A stretch of DNA of 64,000 bases from Tritrichomonas musculus (lineage: Eukaryota; Parabasalia; Tritrichomonadida; Tritrichomonadidae), in assembly GCA_039105265.1 (NCBI GenBank), contig JAPFFF010000051.1:868001-932000 (forward strand), read 5' to 3'. Numbering within the stretch: the stretch's first letter is position 1; every line of letters starts with the position of its first letter. Shown here piece after piece: positions 40,224-50,104 of the stretch. The position numbers and the translations under genes were made by a program. The notes beneath the pieces were generated by a model, which saw only the letters and a program-made list of their open reading frames with translations, was not told the origin of the DNA and did no database searches.

Positions 40224-43200
40224 ATGAAAACGATAATTTTTTTTAAAAAATTCAATGAAAATTGGGACCAAAATTTTCAAATTTTTACACATTCAAATTT
40301 TATAAATCATTTATTTGAATTGTATAAAAAAGCATTTAGTAAGATTTTTAATTACCAAAAGAGTGTTTACAAGAAAATCATATGCAATTTCACAGTTATA
40401 AACGCATCAAAACATATTCAAAAATATATTTATACAAAAATAGAAAACTTAATTCAATCAATTGACAAATACAAAAAGGAAACTGGTATATTAATCGGAT
40501 ATAATGATATCACAACAAATTTTGGTATTTTCTTTTTAATATTCGACCAAGAGATAATTATTATTGATCAAAATGATTTTACGAAGATTCGACCATTTTT
40601 CCAGCAAATCCAGGGACAAACACAATTTTTCTTTTTTGATGACAACAGCTATAAAAGATATCAAAACACCAAAAACGGAGAGGAAAAAATTATTTTGAAT
40701 GAGCCTCTCAAAATTAAACGATCAAAAATAAAAGAAATGATATTTGACTGCATCCTATCAAAAAGTCAACAACGAACAAGAAACCGTCGATATCAAAAGA
40801 GCTTAAATATTCATTCAACCGAAAACAAATTCAATCACGAAGACTTCGTCGTTGTGAAGCACATCAAAGAGTCGGCGAGTCTTTCATTTCACGCCAAAGA
40901 CCAGTTTCTTTACTTTTTGAAAAAGTTCGACACTTTTAATTTTGAATCAAAAGGCCAATTTGAACATGAAATAAACTTTTATGAAAGAATCAACAATCAA
41001 AGCCAATTCATATCAAAATATTTCGGCTCTTTCCGGCATTCGAACAAGAGCTACATCGTCGCCGAGTACATCGAAGGCCAGACGCTGTCCAGCACAATCA
41101 GCCAAAAAGGGAAATTTTTGAGTGATTTCGACAAGCTTCGAATTGTCATTGAAATAATGATTTCTGTTGAATTTGTTCACTTGAATCACATCATTCTGCG
41201 CGACTTGAACTTCGAGAACATCATCGTCGACCAAAACAACGACGCAGTGCTGATTGATTTCGATCGATCGACGTGCGACGATGAGAGCATGAAGACAGGC
41301 GACATCGGAATTTCTTATTTTACAGCGCCAGAACAGTTTTCGTCAAACGAGTATTCATTCAAGTCTGACATTTATTCGCTCGGAAAAATCATTTGCTTCA
41401 TTTTGACAGAGACATTGGAAATGGACTCTGAAAAAGTCGGAAATAATCTGAAGCTCTGCAACGCTGATGCAAAATATGAAGAAGAATACCAAGCAATCAA
41501 AGACATTTGCATCGAGTGCATTGAAAAATCACCAGAAGTGAGGCCAAACATAATAGACATTCTCAATCGTTTTCTACAGTGCTCATTCACGAAATTAAAT
41601 AACGAAGAACGATCAATTATTGAATATCTCAAGGGAATCCATCAGAAGCAATTCATGCTTTTGTTTGAAATGAAAGGCAAAGATAATTTGGACTCTGATC
41701 AATATGTTTCCGCTTTTTTGGATATTATTCTTTCATATGAGAATTACATTTCCAATGACATTAATAAAACTATTGAGTATTTAGATATTGCCGCACATTT
41801 AAACAATTCAAATGCTCAATTTATTCTTGGATGTATTTATTATAGTGATGAATATGTCACAATGGATTTGAACAAATGCATTCATTATTTAGAACTCTCC
41901 TCAAATTTAAATAATGATAAGGCACAATGCGCTCTAGGATGCATTTATTATGATGATATACATATCGCGAAAAATATTAATAAATCTATTTTTTATTTAA
42001 CACTTGCAGCCAATAAAAATAACGCCATAGCACAATATATTCTTGGATGCATTTATTATTTCGATGAAAGTATTGTAAGAAATATTGACAAATTTATTCA
42101 TTATTTAACTCTTTCAGCAAATCAAAATAATTCTGATGCACAATACACGCTCGGAGTAATTTATTATTATGGCGATAATATGATAAAAGATACCAATAAA
42201 TCTATCCACTATTTAACACTTTCAGCAAATCAAAATAAATCTGATGCACAATACTTGCTTGGAATAATTTATTATCATGGCAATAGTACGTTAAAAAATA
42301 TCAACAAATCTATTCATTATTTAACACTTTCAGCAAATCAAAATAATTCTGATGCACAATTCGTGCTTGGATTAATTTATTATTATGGCGATAATATGAT
42401 AAAAGATACCAATAAATCTATCCACTATTTAACACTTTCAGCAAATCAAAATAATTCTGATGCACAATTCGTGCTTGGATTAATTTATTATTATGGCGAT
42501 AATATGATAAAAGATACCAATAAATCTATCCATTATTTAACACTTTCAGCAAATCAAAATAATTCTGATGCGCAATACTTGCTTGGAATAATTTATTATC
42601 ATTGCGATATTGTGTTTAAAAATTCCAATAAATCTATCCACTGTTTAGCACTTTCAGCAAATCAAAATAATCCTGATGCACAATACTTGCTTGGAACAAT
42701 TTATTATCATTGCGATATTATGTTTAAAGATTCCAAAAATTTTATTCATTTTTTAACTATTTCAGCATATCAAAATAAACCTAAAGCACAATACCTTCTT
42801 GGAGAACTTTATTTCATTGACAATGACAAAAAAAGAGATATCAATAAATCTATTCACTATTTAACACTTTCAGCGAATCAAAATAATTCTGATGCACAAT
42901 ATTTGCTTGGATTAATTTATTATTATGGTGATAATATGATAAAGGATATCAAAAAATCTATCCATTATTTAACACTTTCAGCAAATCAAAATAATTCTAA
43001 TGCACAATATATGCTTGGAGTAATTTATTATTATGGTGATAATATGATAAAGGATATCAAAAAATCTATCCATTATTTAACACTTTCAGCAAATCAAAAT
43101 AATTCTAATGCACAATATATGCTTGGTAAAATTTATTATCTAGGAATAAAAATACCACAAGATATTAACAAATCAATTCATTATGCAACACAAGCAGCCA

Positions 43201-44516
43201 ACAATAATCATGCAAAAGCTCAATATCTTCTTGGAATAATATTTTTTTATTTAGACGATTTTTGTTGTGTTGAGAAATCAATCAACTATCTAACTCTTGC
43301 ATCTAATCAAAATCATAAAAAAGCTCAATTTCTTCTAGGCATGATTTATTTGAGAATAGAAGATCAACACAAAGCTTTTCATTATCTTACTCTTTCAGCA
43401 AATCAAAATTATGCAAAAGCACATTTTTTGCTTGGCACGATTTATTTATCTGGAAAAGAAATGCCTCGTGATGTCAATAAAGCATTACACCATATTAAAT
43501 TTGCAAGCGATGCTAATTATTATATAGCTCAATATGCTCTTGGTGAAATGTATTATTATGGAAAGTTTATTGAAAAAAATTACAATAAAGCCATTCATTA
43601 TTTACAACTTTCTGCAAATCAACAATATCCAGAAGCACAATATCTTCTTAGCTCTATTTATTTTTTAGGAAAAGGCGTTCCTGTAGACATTAATAAAACA
43701 ATTTATTATTTAAAACTTTCATCAACTCATAAGAATTCACAAGCACTATATTCCCTTGGTTTTTTATATTATTCTTCATATTATGTTCCTCGTAATATTA
43801 ATCTTTCAATTTATTACTTAACATTGGCTTCGAATCAAAACAATCATCAAGCAAATTTTCTTCTTGGTGAAATTTATTATTCTGGCTTATTTGTTGAACG
43901 TGATATTGATAAAGCTATTCATCATTTTAAAGAAGCATCATGCTTTAATAATGCCATGGCCAAAAATGAACTTGGTGTTATTTACAAAAATGGCGAAGGA
44001 GTTAAAAAGAATATTTATCAAGCTATTGAGTATTTTGAAGAAGCAATTAGACATGGAAATGATTCTAATTCATTTTACAATTTGATAAGAATTTATTATT
44101 TCGGAATAGACATACAAAAAGATATTAAAAAATCATTTGAAATCATTGAAAAAGCATCAGAATTTGAATACCCACATGTTGATGCTTTATCATATTTTAT
44201 TTTCTTATGTGGTGATGAAAAATCAATTGATACAAATAAAGCTTTTTTTTATCTTGAGAGAATTAACAAAAGTCCTTACTTCAGTAGCTATTTTAAAGAT
44301 ATATTCAAAGAATTGTTCATTGAAGATGAGATTAGCAAAATCATTCGTAAGAAGACAATTAATTTCTTCAAAGAATATGACAGTACATATTCAGCAAAAC
44401 ATTCAATTTCAAAGGAATTGGTTAATTTTATTTTAAAAGAAAAAACAATAGTTAAAAACTCGAAAAAAATTCCTGAGATTAACGAACTTTTTTATGAAGG
44501 ATTTTATAATGATTAA
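40224..44516 (+). CDS. kinase-like protein with a very long Sel1 repeat array
   Basis: This 1430-residue protein has three parts. Residues 1-200 are a trichomonad-type N-terminal region (LIGYNDITTNFGIFFLIFDQ). Residues about 205-455 form a protein-kinase fold. About 23 or more Sel1 units of 36 residues follow to about 1350. In the kinase part, VVVKHIK supplies the beta-3 Lys, but HRD is LRD (325-327) in LRDLNFENIIVD, with the metal-binding Asn kept, and DFG is DFD (345-347). TAPEQ, SDIYSLGKI and RPNIIDIL follow in place. Weak or atypical activity is possible. The Sel1 units read SIHYLTLSANQNNSDAQYLL and GxIYYYGDNMIKDxNK; those at 42100-43130 are almost identical in DNA. The array is a protein-binding superhelix by family. 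The first ATG is used. Confidence 0.88.
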   Translation: MKTIIFFKKFNENWDQNFQIFTHSNFINHLFELYKKAFSKIFNYQKSVYKKIICNFTVINASKHIQKYIYTKIENLIQSIDKYKKETGILIGYNDITTNFGIFFLIFDQEIIIIDQNDFTKIRPFFQQIQGQTQFFFFDDNSYKRYQNTKNGEEKIILNEPLKIKRSKIKEMIFDCILSKSQQRTRNRRYQKSLNIHSTENKFNHEDFVVVKHIKESASLSFHAKDQFLYFLKKFDTFNFESKGQFEHEINFYERINNQSQFISKYFGSFRHSNKSYIVAEYIEGQTLSSTISQKGKFLSDFDKLRIVIEIMISVEFVHLNHIILRDLNFENIIVDQNNDAVLIDFDRSTCDDESMKTGDIGISYFTAPEQFSSNEYSFKSDIYSLGKIICFILTETLEMDSEKVGNNLKLCNADAKYEEEYQAIKDICIECIEKSPEVRPNIIDILNRFLQCSFTKLNNEERSIIEYLKGIHQKQFMLLFEMKGKDNLDSDQYVSAFLDIILSYENYISNDINKTIEYLDIAAHLNNSNAQFILGCIYYSDEYVTMDLNKCIHYLELSSNLNNDKAQCALGCIYYDDIHIAKNINKSIFYLTLAANKNNAIAQYILGCIYYFDESIVRNIDKFIHYLTLSANQNNSDAQYTLGVIYYYGDNMIKDTNKSIHYLTLSANQNKSDAQYLLGIIYYHGNSTLKNINKSIHYLTLSANQNNSDAQFVLGLIYYYGDNMIKDTNKSIHYLTLSANQNNSDAQFVLGLIYYYGDNMIKDTNKSIHYLTLSANQNNSDAQYLLGIIYYHCDIVFKNSNKSIHCLALSANQNNPDAQYLLGTIYYHCDIMFKDSKNFIHFLTISAYQNKPKAQYLLGELYFIDNDKKRDINKSIHYLTLSANQNNSDAQYLLGLIYYYGDNMIKDIKKSIHYLTLSANQNNSNAQYMLGVIYYYGDNMIKDIKKSIHYLTLSANQNNSNAQYMLGKIYYLGIKIPQDINKSIHYATQAANNNHAKAQYLLGIIFFYLDDFCCVEKSINYLTLASNQNHKKAQFLLGMIYLRIEDQHKAFHYLTLSANQNYAKAHFLLGTIYLSGKEMPRDVNKALHHIKFASDANYYIAQYALGEMYYYGKFIEKNYNKAIHYLQLSANQQYPEAQYLLSSIYFLGKGVPVDINKTIYYLKLSSTHKNSQALYSLGFLYYSSYYVPRNINLSIYYLTLASNQNNHQANFLLGEIYYSGLFVERDIDKAIHHFKEASCFNNAMAKNELGVIYKNGEGVKKNIYQAIEYFEEAIRHGNDSNSFYNLIRIYYFGIDIQKDIKKSFEIIEKASEFEYPHVDALSYFIFLCGDEKSIDTNKAFFYLERINKSPYFSSYFKDIFKELFIEDEISKIIRKKTINFFKEYDSTYSAKHSISKELVNFILKEKTIVKNSKKIPEINELFYEGFYND
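42100..43130 (+). repeat. 108-bp tandem DNA repeat coding for Sel1 units
   Basis: About nine units of 108 bp (36 codons) inside the kinase-like/Sel1 gene. They share long words such as TTAACACTTTCAGCAAATCA and TTATTATTATGGCGATAATA. Neighbouring units differ by only a few bases, while units before 42100 and after 43200 are well diverged, so the middle of the array is a recent expansion. The period keeps the frame. Confidence 0.9.
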
Positions 44517-44995
44517 CACTTCATAAGATCCTTCAAATAAAGCAATTAAAAACTGATCTACAATTCAAGAAGAATTTGTGAGACTCATTCAAACAGACCA
44601 AAATAAGAATGACAAAAAACAAGAATGTTTGCCTTATTCTAAGATAACAATTCTCTCAAGAACCTTTAAATAACGGTCATATATAATAAACAAACAAACA
44701 AACAAACAAAAAAGAGTGATTTATTACATATTATTTTTATAAAATTATTAAAAAAAAAAACTTGAAATAATCTTAATATAATTATTATTGTGTTATCATG
44801 ATTGCACTTTTTGCTTCATTCAAAAAAAGGTCAAAAATAATACATGATTGACCTTTTAAAAATAAATCATTGCCCAATGCAATAAATAAAAGATTGATTT
44901 TATTACTTTTTTTTTTTTTTTTTTTTTTTTTGTCTCTCTCCTCTAAAACATCAATATTTGTATTTTTTCCATTCTCTTATTTGTGAGATGATCTT
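44517..44995. other. intergenic region with T tract
   Basis: Between convergent genes. It contains five AAAC units near 44690-44710 and a run of over 20 T at about 44909-44930. No gene is seen. Confidence 0.5.
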
Positions 44996-47900
44996 TCATT
45001 CTCCATCTTCCATTTTTTCATTGAATTCTTCGTCATTTTTTAATAATAGATCATCGAAATCGTCAATATCATCTGCTTTTTCATTGAATTCTTCATCATT
45101 ATCTAACAATAAATCATTGAATTCGTCAATATCATCTACTTTTTCATTAATTCCTTCTTCTTCATTTAACTTTTCATCATTATTTGTTAATAAATCATTG
45201 AAATCATCGATATCATTCACTTTTTCATTGAATTCTTCATCATTATCTAACAATAAATCATTGAATTCGTCAATATCATCTACTTTTTCATTAATTCCTT
45301 CTTTTTTATTTAACTTTTCATCATTATTTGTTAATAAATCATTGAAATCATCGATATCATTCACTTTTTCATTGAATTCTTCTTCATTTAGTTCTTCTTC
45401 TTCATTTAATTTCTCATTGAACTCTTCTTCTTCTTCTTCTTTATTTAATCTCTCATCGATTTCTTCTTCATTATTTAATATTTCATAAAATATGCTATCA
45501 TCTACTTTTTCATTGAATTCTTCTTCTTCTTTTAATTTTTTATTTAATCCTTCTTCATTATCTACTTTTTCATTTAATTTCACATCGTCTATTTTTTCTT
45601 TGAGTTCTTCTTCTTCATTTATTTTCTCATTTAATTCTTCTTCATTACCAAATATTTCATTGAGAATATCGTCATCTTCTTTTTCATTGAATTCTTCTTC
45701 ATTTAGTTCTTCTTCTTCATTTAATTTCTCATTGAACTCTTCTTCATTATCAAATATTTCATTGAGAATATCATCATCTTCTTTTTCATTGAATTCTTCT
45801 TCTTCTTTTATTTTTTTATTTAATTCTTTTTCATTATCTACTTTTTCATTGAATTTCTCATTGTCTATTTTTTCTTTGAGTTCTTCTTCTTCATTTATTT
45901 TCTCATTTAATTCTTCTTCATTACCAAATATTTCATTGAGAATATCGTCATCTTCTTTTTCATTGAATTCTTCTTCATTTAGTTCTTCTTCTTCATTTAA
46001 TTTCTCATTGAACTCTTCTTCTTCTTCTTCTTTGTTTAATCTCTCATCGATTTCTTCTTCATTATTTAATATTTCATAAAATATGCTATCATCTACTTTT
46101 TCATTGAATTCTTCTTCTTCTTTTAATTTTTTATTTAATCCTTCTTCATTATCTACTTTTTCATTTAATTTCACATCGTCTATTTTTTCTTTGAGTTCTT
46201 CTTCTTCATTTATTTTCTCATTTAATTCTTCTTCATTATCAAATAATTCATTGAGAATATCATCATCTTCTTTTTCATTGAATTCTTCTTCTTCTTTTAA
46301 TTTTTTATTTGATCCTTCTTCATTATCTACTTTTTCATTTAATTTCACATCGTCTATTTTTTCTTTGAGTTCTTCTTCTTCATTTATTTTCTCATTTAAT
46401 TCTTCATTATCAAATATTTCATTGAGTTTGTCATCATTTACTTTTTCAAACAATTCTTCTTTATCGTCTACTTTTTCATTAAATTCCTCTTCTTCATTTA
46501 TTTTCTCATCGAATTCTTCATTATCTAATTTTTCGTTGAATTTACTATCATCTATTATTTCAATTTCTTCTTCTTCATTTACTTTTTCAATGAACTCTTC
46601 TTCTTCATTTGTTTTCTTAGGAAATTCTTCTTCATTATCTAATATCTCATTGAAATTGCTATCATCTACTTTTTCAATGGACTCTTCTTCTTCATTTAAT
46701 TTCTCAAGAAATTCTACTTCATTATCTAATATCTCATTAAATTTGTCATCATCTACTTTTTCAATGATTTCTTCTTCATCATCAACTTTTTCAATGAACT
46801 CTTCTTCTTCATCTACTTTTTCAATAGACTCTTCTTCTTCATTTAATTTCTCAGGAAATTCTACTTCATTATCTAATATCTCATTGAATTTGTCAGCAAC
46901 TATCTTTTCAATGAACTCTTCTTCTTCATCATCTACTTTTTCAATGGACTCTTTTTCTTCATTTAAGTTCTCAGGAAATTCTACTTCATTATCTAATTTT
47001 TCATCAGCTATTTGCTTTTTGAACTCTTCTTCTTTATTTATTATCTCAGGAAATTCTTTTTCATTATCTAATATCTCATTGAATTTGTTATCATTTACTT
47101 TTTCAATTTCTTCTTCTTCATTTAATTTCTTAGCAATTTCTTTTACATCATCTTTTTCTGTTTCATTGTCTTTTGTTTGGTATTTCAGCTGCTGGTTTTC
47201 AATGATCAATTCTTTATTTGTTGCCTTCAAATGCTTGTTTGCAGACATCAGTTCTTCCCTTTCAGATCTCAACTGCGAGATTTCTTTAGCGAGTGAACAA
47301 ATCTCCTCGTTCTTCGATTTCAGCATTTTGTTCTCGTTCATCATTCTGATGTTTGCTGCCTTTATTTCTTCGATTTCTTTTACCAGAATCTCCAGCTGCG
47401 ATCTGCTGCTCGCTGACGACTCGTACTGGCTTTTATTCATTTCGATTCCACTTGCCTCTGTCTGAGTCTGTTCATACAACGACTGCGTGTTGTAGCTGTC
47501 TATTTGGTCATCTTGGCCGTTGATTAATTGAGCGTTTTTGACTTCTTCTTCTTTTTCTTCTTGCTCGGCGCTGTTTGTTTCCAGTTCCTCTTCGTTTTCG
47601 TTCCTTGATTGGTTGCTGTTCGTCTCAAGCTGCTCGAACAGTTCATTGTTGAAAATTATGTCTTCTTCGTACATGTCGTTGTTGGACGACATGTTGCTGT
47701 TTGCGTCCAATTCTTTTCCCTGTTTCAAGATAAAATGAAATCTGCTTTCTATTTCCTCTTCTTCCTCTTCAAAAAGATCTGAGCCATCCACTTTCTCAGG
47801 CACCTGTTCTGCATTTTCTGGTATTTGAATAACTCTTTCTGGCACTTGCTCTACTCTCTCTGGTATCTGTTCGTCTATCTCTGGTATTTCTTCTATGTTT

Positions 47901-50104
47901 TCTGGTATCTGAATAATTACCTCTGGAATCTGCTCTGCTCTTTCTGGCATCTGTTTAACTTTTTCTTGCATTTTCTTGGTTTTCTTTGTGTTCAGTTTTG
48001 GTTTCTCAGGCATCTTTGCCTTCTCCTCAGGCGTCTTCTTGTTTTTCTCAGTCGTATTCTTAGCTTTCACAGGCGTTCTTACCTTTTTCTCTGGTGCTTT
48101 CTTTGCTTTATCAAGCGCCTGCGCCTTTTTCTCTGGCGTTTTCGTGGTCTTCTCAGGAGTCAGTTTAGTTTTCTTTGCTTTCACTGGTGCCACCTTGCTG
48201 TTCTCTTTCTTTTGCTTTTCTGGCGACTTCTTCCTCTCTTTTTGAATCTTTGGCTCATCGAATTCTTCGATCATGCTCACGATTTCCGAGTTGCTGTCCT
48301 CTTTTGCACTGCTCTGGTTTGGGTCCTTGTTCTGGTTCTGCTTTCTGTGCTTCACCAAGATTGGCGAGTTTGATCCTGCGCTTGACTCTGTGAAGAAGCT
48401 TCTTGACGACTCACTGTTGCTTGGCGACTTAGTCTCGAAACCGTCCGACACTTTTGTATTATATTGACGATAAGGCGATTCAAATATATCCGACACTTTA
48501 GAGTAGTTTTGTGTGCTTGGCGATTCAAATATGTCCGACACTTTAGAGTAGTTTTGCGTGCTCGGCGGCACGTAGCCATCTGACATCCTCGAGCGGTGGT
48601 GATGGTGCCTGCGCGGCGAGAAGTCGAAGCTGTCCGACACTCGTGAGTGCTGCCTTCGGTGAGGTGATATGAGGCTGTGATGGTGTCGGTGAGGTGATGG
48701 CGATCTTCTTCTGATTTTTCTTCTTATTCGTGTTCCCAACTCGTCGTCGATCGAGTCGTAGGAGAAGAAGTCGTCTGTCACGGTGTTCGAAGCCTCCTCG
48801 GCGATGCTCTGGTACTCCCGCTCGCTGTACGGGTGCTTTTCGGCCTCTTCAATGAGCTCGTCGAATGTCACATTTTTGCTCTCGTCGTACTCGTACTCGT
48901 ACTCGTATTCATAGCTGTACGAGTAGTCGTTGTAGTCCTCTTCAAAGACGCCTTGGTTCACAGTTCCCGGCCGCTTCTTCCGATCCTGCTTGAAGACCTT
49001 CTTTTTGACTCTCTGTCTAGATTTTGTTTTTCTATCGTCTTCGTCGTCTTCTTCATGCAAAATTTTCCTGAATTCGTCATCAACGTCTTCTTCTTCTTTC
49101 CGCTTCTGTCGACCTCTGAATTTGGTTCTTTTTGGGTTCTTCTGCGTCTCTTCTTCTTCGTCTTTCAGGCTCAAAATTGGGATGATTTTGATCGTCTTTT
49201 TTGAATTGTTCTCAAATTGCTTGAGAAAGTTAGTGTTCCTTTTATGCGATGTATCGTTGTCTTCTCCTGATGAGTAGCTCGTATCATCTTTCTCTATTTT
49301 CTCCTCTTTTTTTGGACTCTTCTTTTTTTTGGGACTATTTGAATTGCTATTTGGTCGATTTTTCTGAGGACTAATGAACTGCTTCAGATAGACTTTCTTC
49401 CCGTTCATCCGGGCAGCCCTTATGCAGTTAGAAATTTCATCCCAAAAGGGACTTTTTGGCGCTTTTTTGAATGATTCAAAAAGTAGGTCTTTCAATTTTT
49501 CTGAGTCGTAAAGTTTCTCGTTTTTTGAATTTTTAATGCGACAAGCTGGAAGAAAATTTTTCGAAACTAATGGCTTCTCTTTAATGTTTTGATCAATGAT
49601 TGTAAAGTATTGAAGAATTAGCTCTAATTGACGTAACGTTATCTCTTTTTCAACACCGTTAAAACACGTATTTATGAATTCTTTGTTGTTTTCTAATGAA
49701 TTTACTTTTTTGGGTTTATTTTTCGGGATTTTGGTCGCTGGATTCGCATTTCGATTCTTCGGACATGATAATCTAATACTCGAGGAAAGTTGCTGGACTT
49801 TGTTGGGCTTTATTTTCTTTTTTTTTGCGGATTCTGCTTTATTTTTGAGATTTTGGAAATCAAATAATGATTCGTGAATTAATACTTTCGGCGTATTAAA
49901 AATATTCGAAACTAAATGCGTATCTATCGTATAATTATCAATATCGCCTTTTGGAGTTCGGGATGCTTTTAAATAATTTGAATTGGAATAATCAATATAC
50001 CTTAAAAGTTGATCAGTATAATATTGCCCTTCACTTCTTTCTGAGAAATCCGTTTTTTGAGAACGAGAAGAGTTAGGAGTGTTAAATTTGTTTGAATTTC
50101 TCAT
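44996..50104 (-). CDS. giant acidic repeat protein with basic N-terminal half
   Basis: The 1702-residue protein is not recognised as a family. Residues 1-120 are Asn/Ser-rich. Residues 150-245 may fold (EKEITLRQLELILQYFTIID, SPFWDEISNCIRAARMNGKK, then VYLKQFI). Residues 250-640 are charged, Arg/His/Ser-rich and disordered (SPRRHHHHRS). Residues about 640-760 are Lys/Pro repeats (KTPEKKAQALDKAKKAPEKK), then PEKVxQIPE repeats. A coiled coil spans about 885-955. The remainder to the end is Glu-rich units of the form EEELNEKIDDxxxNE. The basic-then-acidic layout resembles microtubule-associated or neurofilament-like proteins; this is inference only. At DNA level the acidic part contains a 591-bp higher-order duplication. 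AACGGTCTGC, part of a TAAACGG motif, lies 11 bp upstream of the ATG. Confidence 0.85.
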   Translation of the reverse strand: MRNSNKFNTPNSSRSQKTDFSERSEGQYYTDQLLRYIDYSNSNYLKASRTPKGDIDNYTIDTHLVSNIFNTPKVLIHESLFDFQNLKNKAESAKKKKIKPNKVQQLSSSIRLSCPKNRNANPATKIPKNKPKKVNSLENNKEFINTCFNGVEKEITLRQLELILQYFTIIDQNIKEKPLVSKNFLPACRIKNSKNEKLYDSEKLKDLLFESFKKAPKSPFWDEISNCIRAARMNGKKVYLKQFISPQKNRPNSNSNSPKKKKSPKKEEKIEKDDTSYSSGEDNDTSHKRNTNFLKQFENNSKKTIKIIPILSLKDEEEETQKNPKRTKFRGRQKRKEEEDVDDEFRKILHEEDDEDDRKTKSRQRVKKKVFKQDRKKRPGTVNQGVFEEDYNDYSYSYEYEYEYEYDESKNVTFDELIEEAEKHPYSEREYQSIAEEASNTVTDDFFSYDSIDDELGTRIRRKIRRRSPSPHRHHHSLISPHRRQHSRVSDSFDFSPRRHHHHRSRMSDGYVPPSTQNYSKVSDIFESPSTQNYSKVSDIFESPYRQYNTKVSDGFETKSPSNSESSRSFFTESSAGSNSPILVKHRKQNQNKDPNQSSAKEDSNSEIVSMIEEFDEPKIQKERKKSPEKQKKENSKVAPVKAKKTKLTPEKTTKTPEKKAQALDKAKKAPEKKVRTPVKAKNTTEKNKKTPEEKAKMPEKPKLNTKKTKKMQEKVKQMPERAEQIPEVIIQIPENIEEIPEIDEQIPERVEQVPERVIQIPENAEQVPEKVDGSDLFEEEEEEIESRFHFILKQGKELDANSNMSSNNDMYEEDIIFNNELFEQLETNSNQSRNENEEELETNSAEQEEKEEEVKNAQLINGQDDQIDSYNTQSLYEQTQTEASGIEMNKSQYESSASSRSQLEILVKEIEEIKAANIRMMNENKMLKSKNEEICSLAKEISQLRSEREELMSANKHLKATNKELIIENQQLKYQTKDNETEKDDVKEIAKKLNEEEEIEKVNDNKFNEILDNEKEFPEIINKEEEFKKQIADEKLDNEVEFPENLNEEKESIEKVDDEEEEFIEKIVADKFNEILDNEVEFPEKLNEEEESIEKVDEEEEFIEKVDDEEEIIEKVDDDKFNEILDNEVEFLEKLNEEEESIEKVDDSNFNEILDNEEEFPKKTNEEEEFIEKVNEEEEIEIIDDSKFNEKLDNEEFDEKINEEEEFNEKVDDKEELFEKVNDDKLNEIFDNEELNEKINEEEELKEKIDDVKLNEKVDNEEGSNKKLKEEEEFNEKEDDDILNELFDNEEELNEKINEEEELKEKIDDVKLNEKVDNEEGLNKKLKEEEEFNEKVDDSIFYEILNNEEEIDERLNKEEEEEEFNEKLNEEEELNEEEFNEKEDDDILNEIFGNEEELNEKINEEEELKEKIDNEKFNEKVDNEKELNKKIKEEEEFNEKEDDDILNEIFDNEEEFNEKLNEEEELNEEEFNEKEDDDILNEIFGNEEELNEKINEEEELKEKIDDVKLNEKVDNEEGLNKKLKEEEEFNEKVDDSIFYEILNNEEEIDERLNKEEEEEEFNEKLNEEEELNEEEFNEKVNDIDDFNDLLTNNDEKLNKKEGINEKVDDIDEFNDLLLDNDEEFNEKVNDIDDFNDLLTNNDEKLNEEEGINEKVDDIDEFNDLLLDNDEEFNEKADDIDDFDDLLLKNDEEFNEKMEDGE
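45492..46670 (-). repeat. higher-order repeat, period 591 bp, in the acidic protein gene
   Basis: The segment starting at 45492 recurs at 46083 with few differences for several hundred bases (for example ATGCTATCATCTACTTTTTC and ACATCGTCTATTTTTTCTTT in both). Smaller units of about 30-120 bp made of (GAA/GAT)-rich codons are nested within. All units keep the frame. Confidence 0.8.

Noticed and set aside
44958-47465. Long Ser/Phe-rich open frames on the plus strand opposite the acidic protein gene
   Set aside because: They mirror GAA/GAT-rich codons of the minus-strand repeats (TTC/TCA/TCT read as Ser and Phe), have no non-repetitive protein content, and share the 591-bp period of the real gene.
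47538-49277. Further plus-strand frames opposite the basic half of the same gene
   Set aside because: Composition is the complement of Lys/Arg/Ser codons, no recognisable domains, and they overlap each other in several frames.
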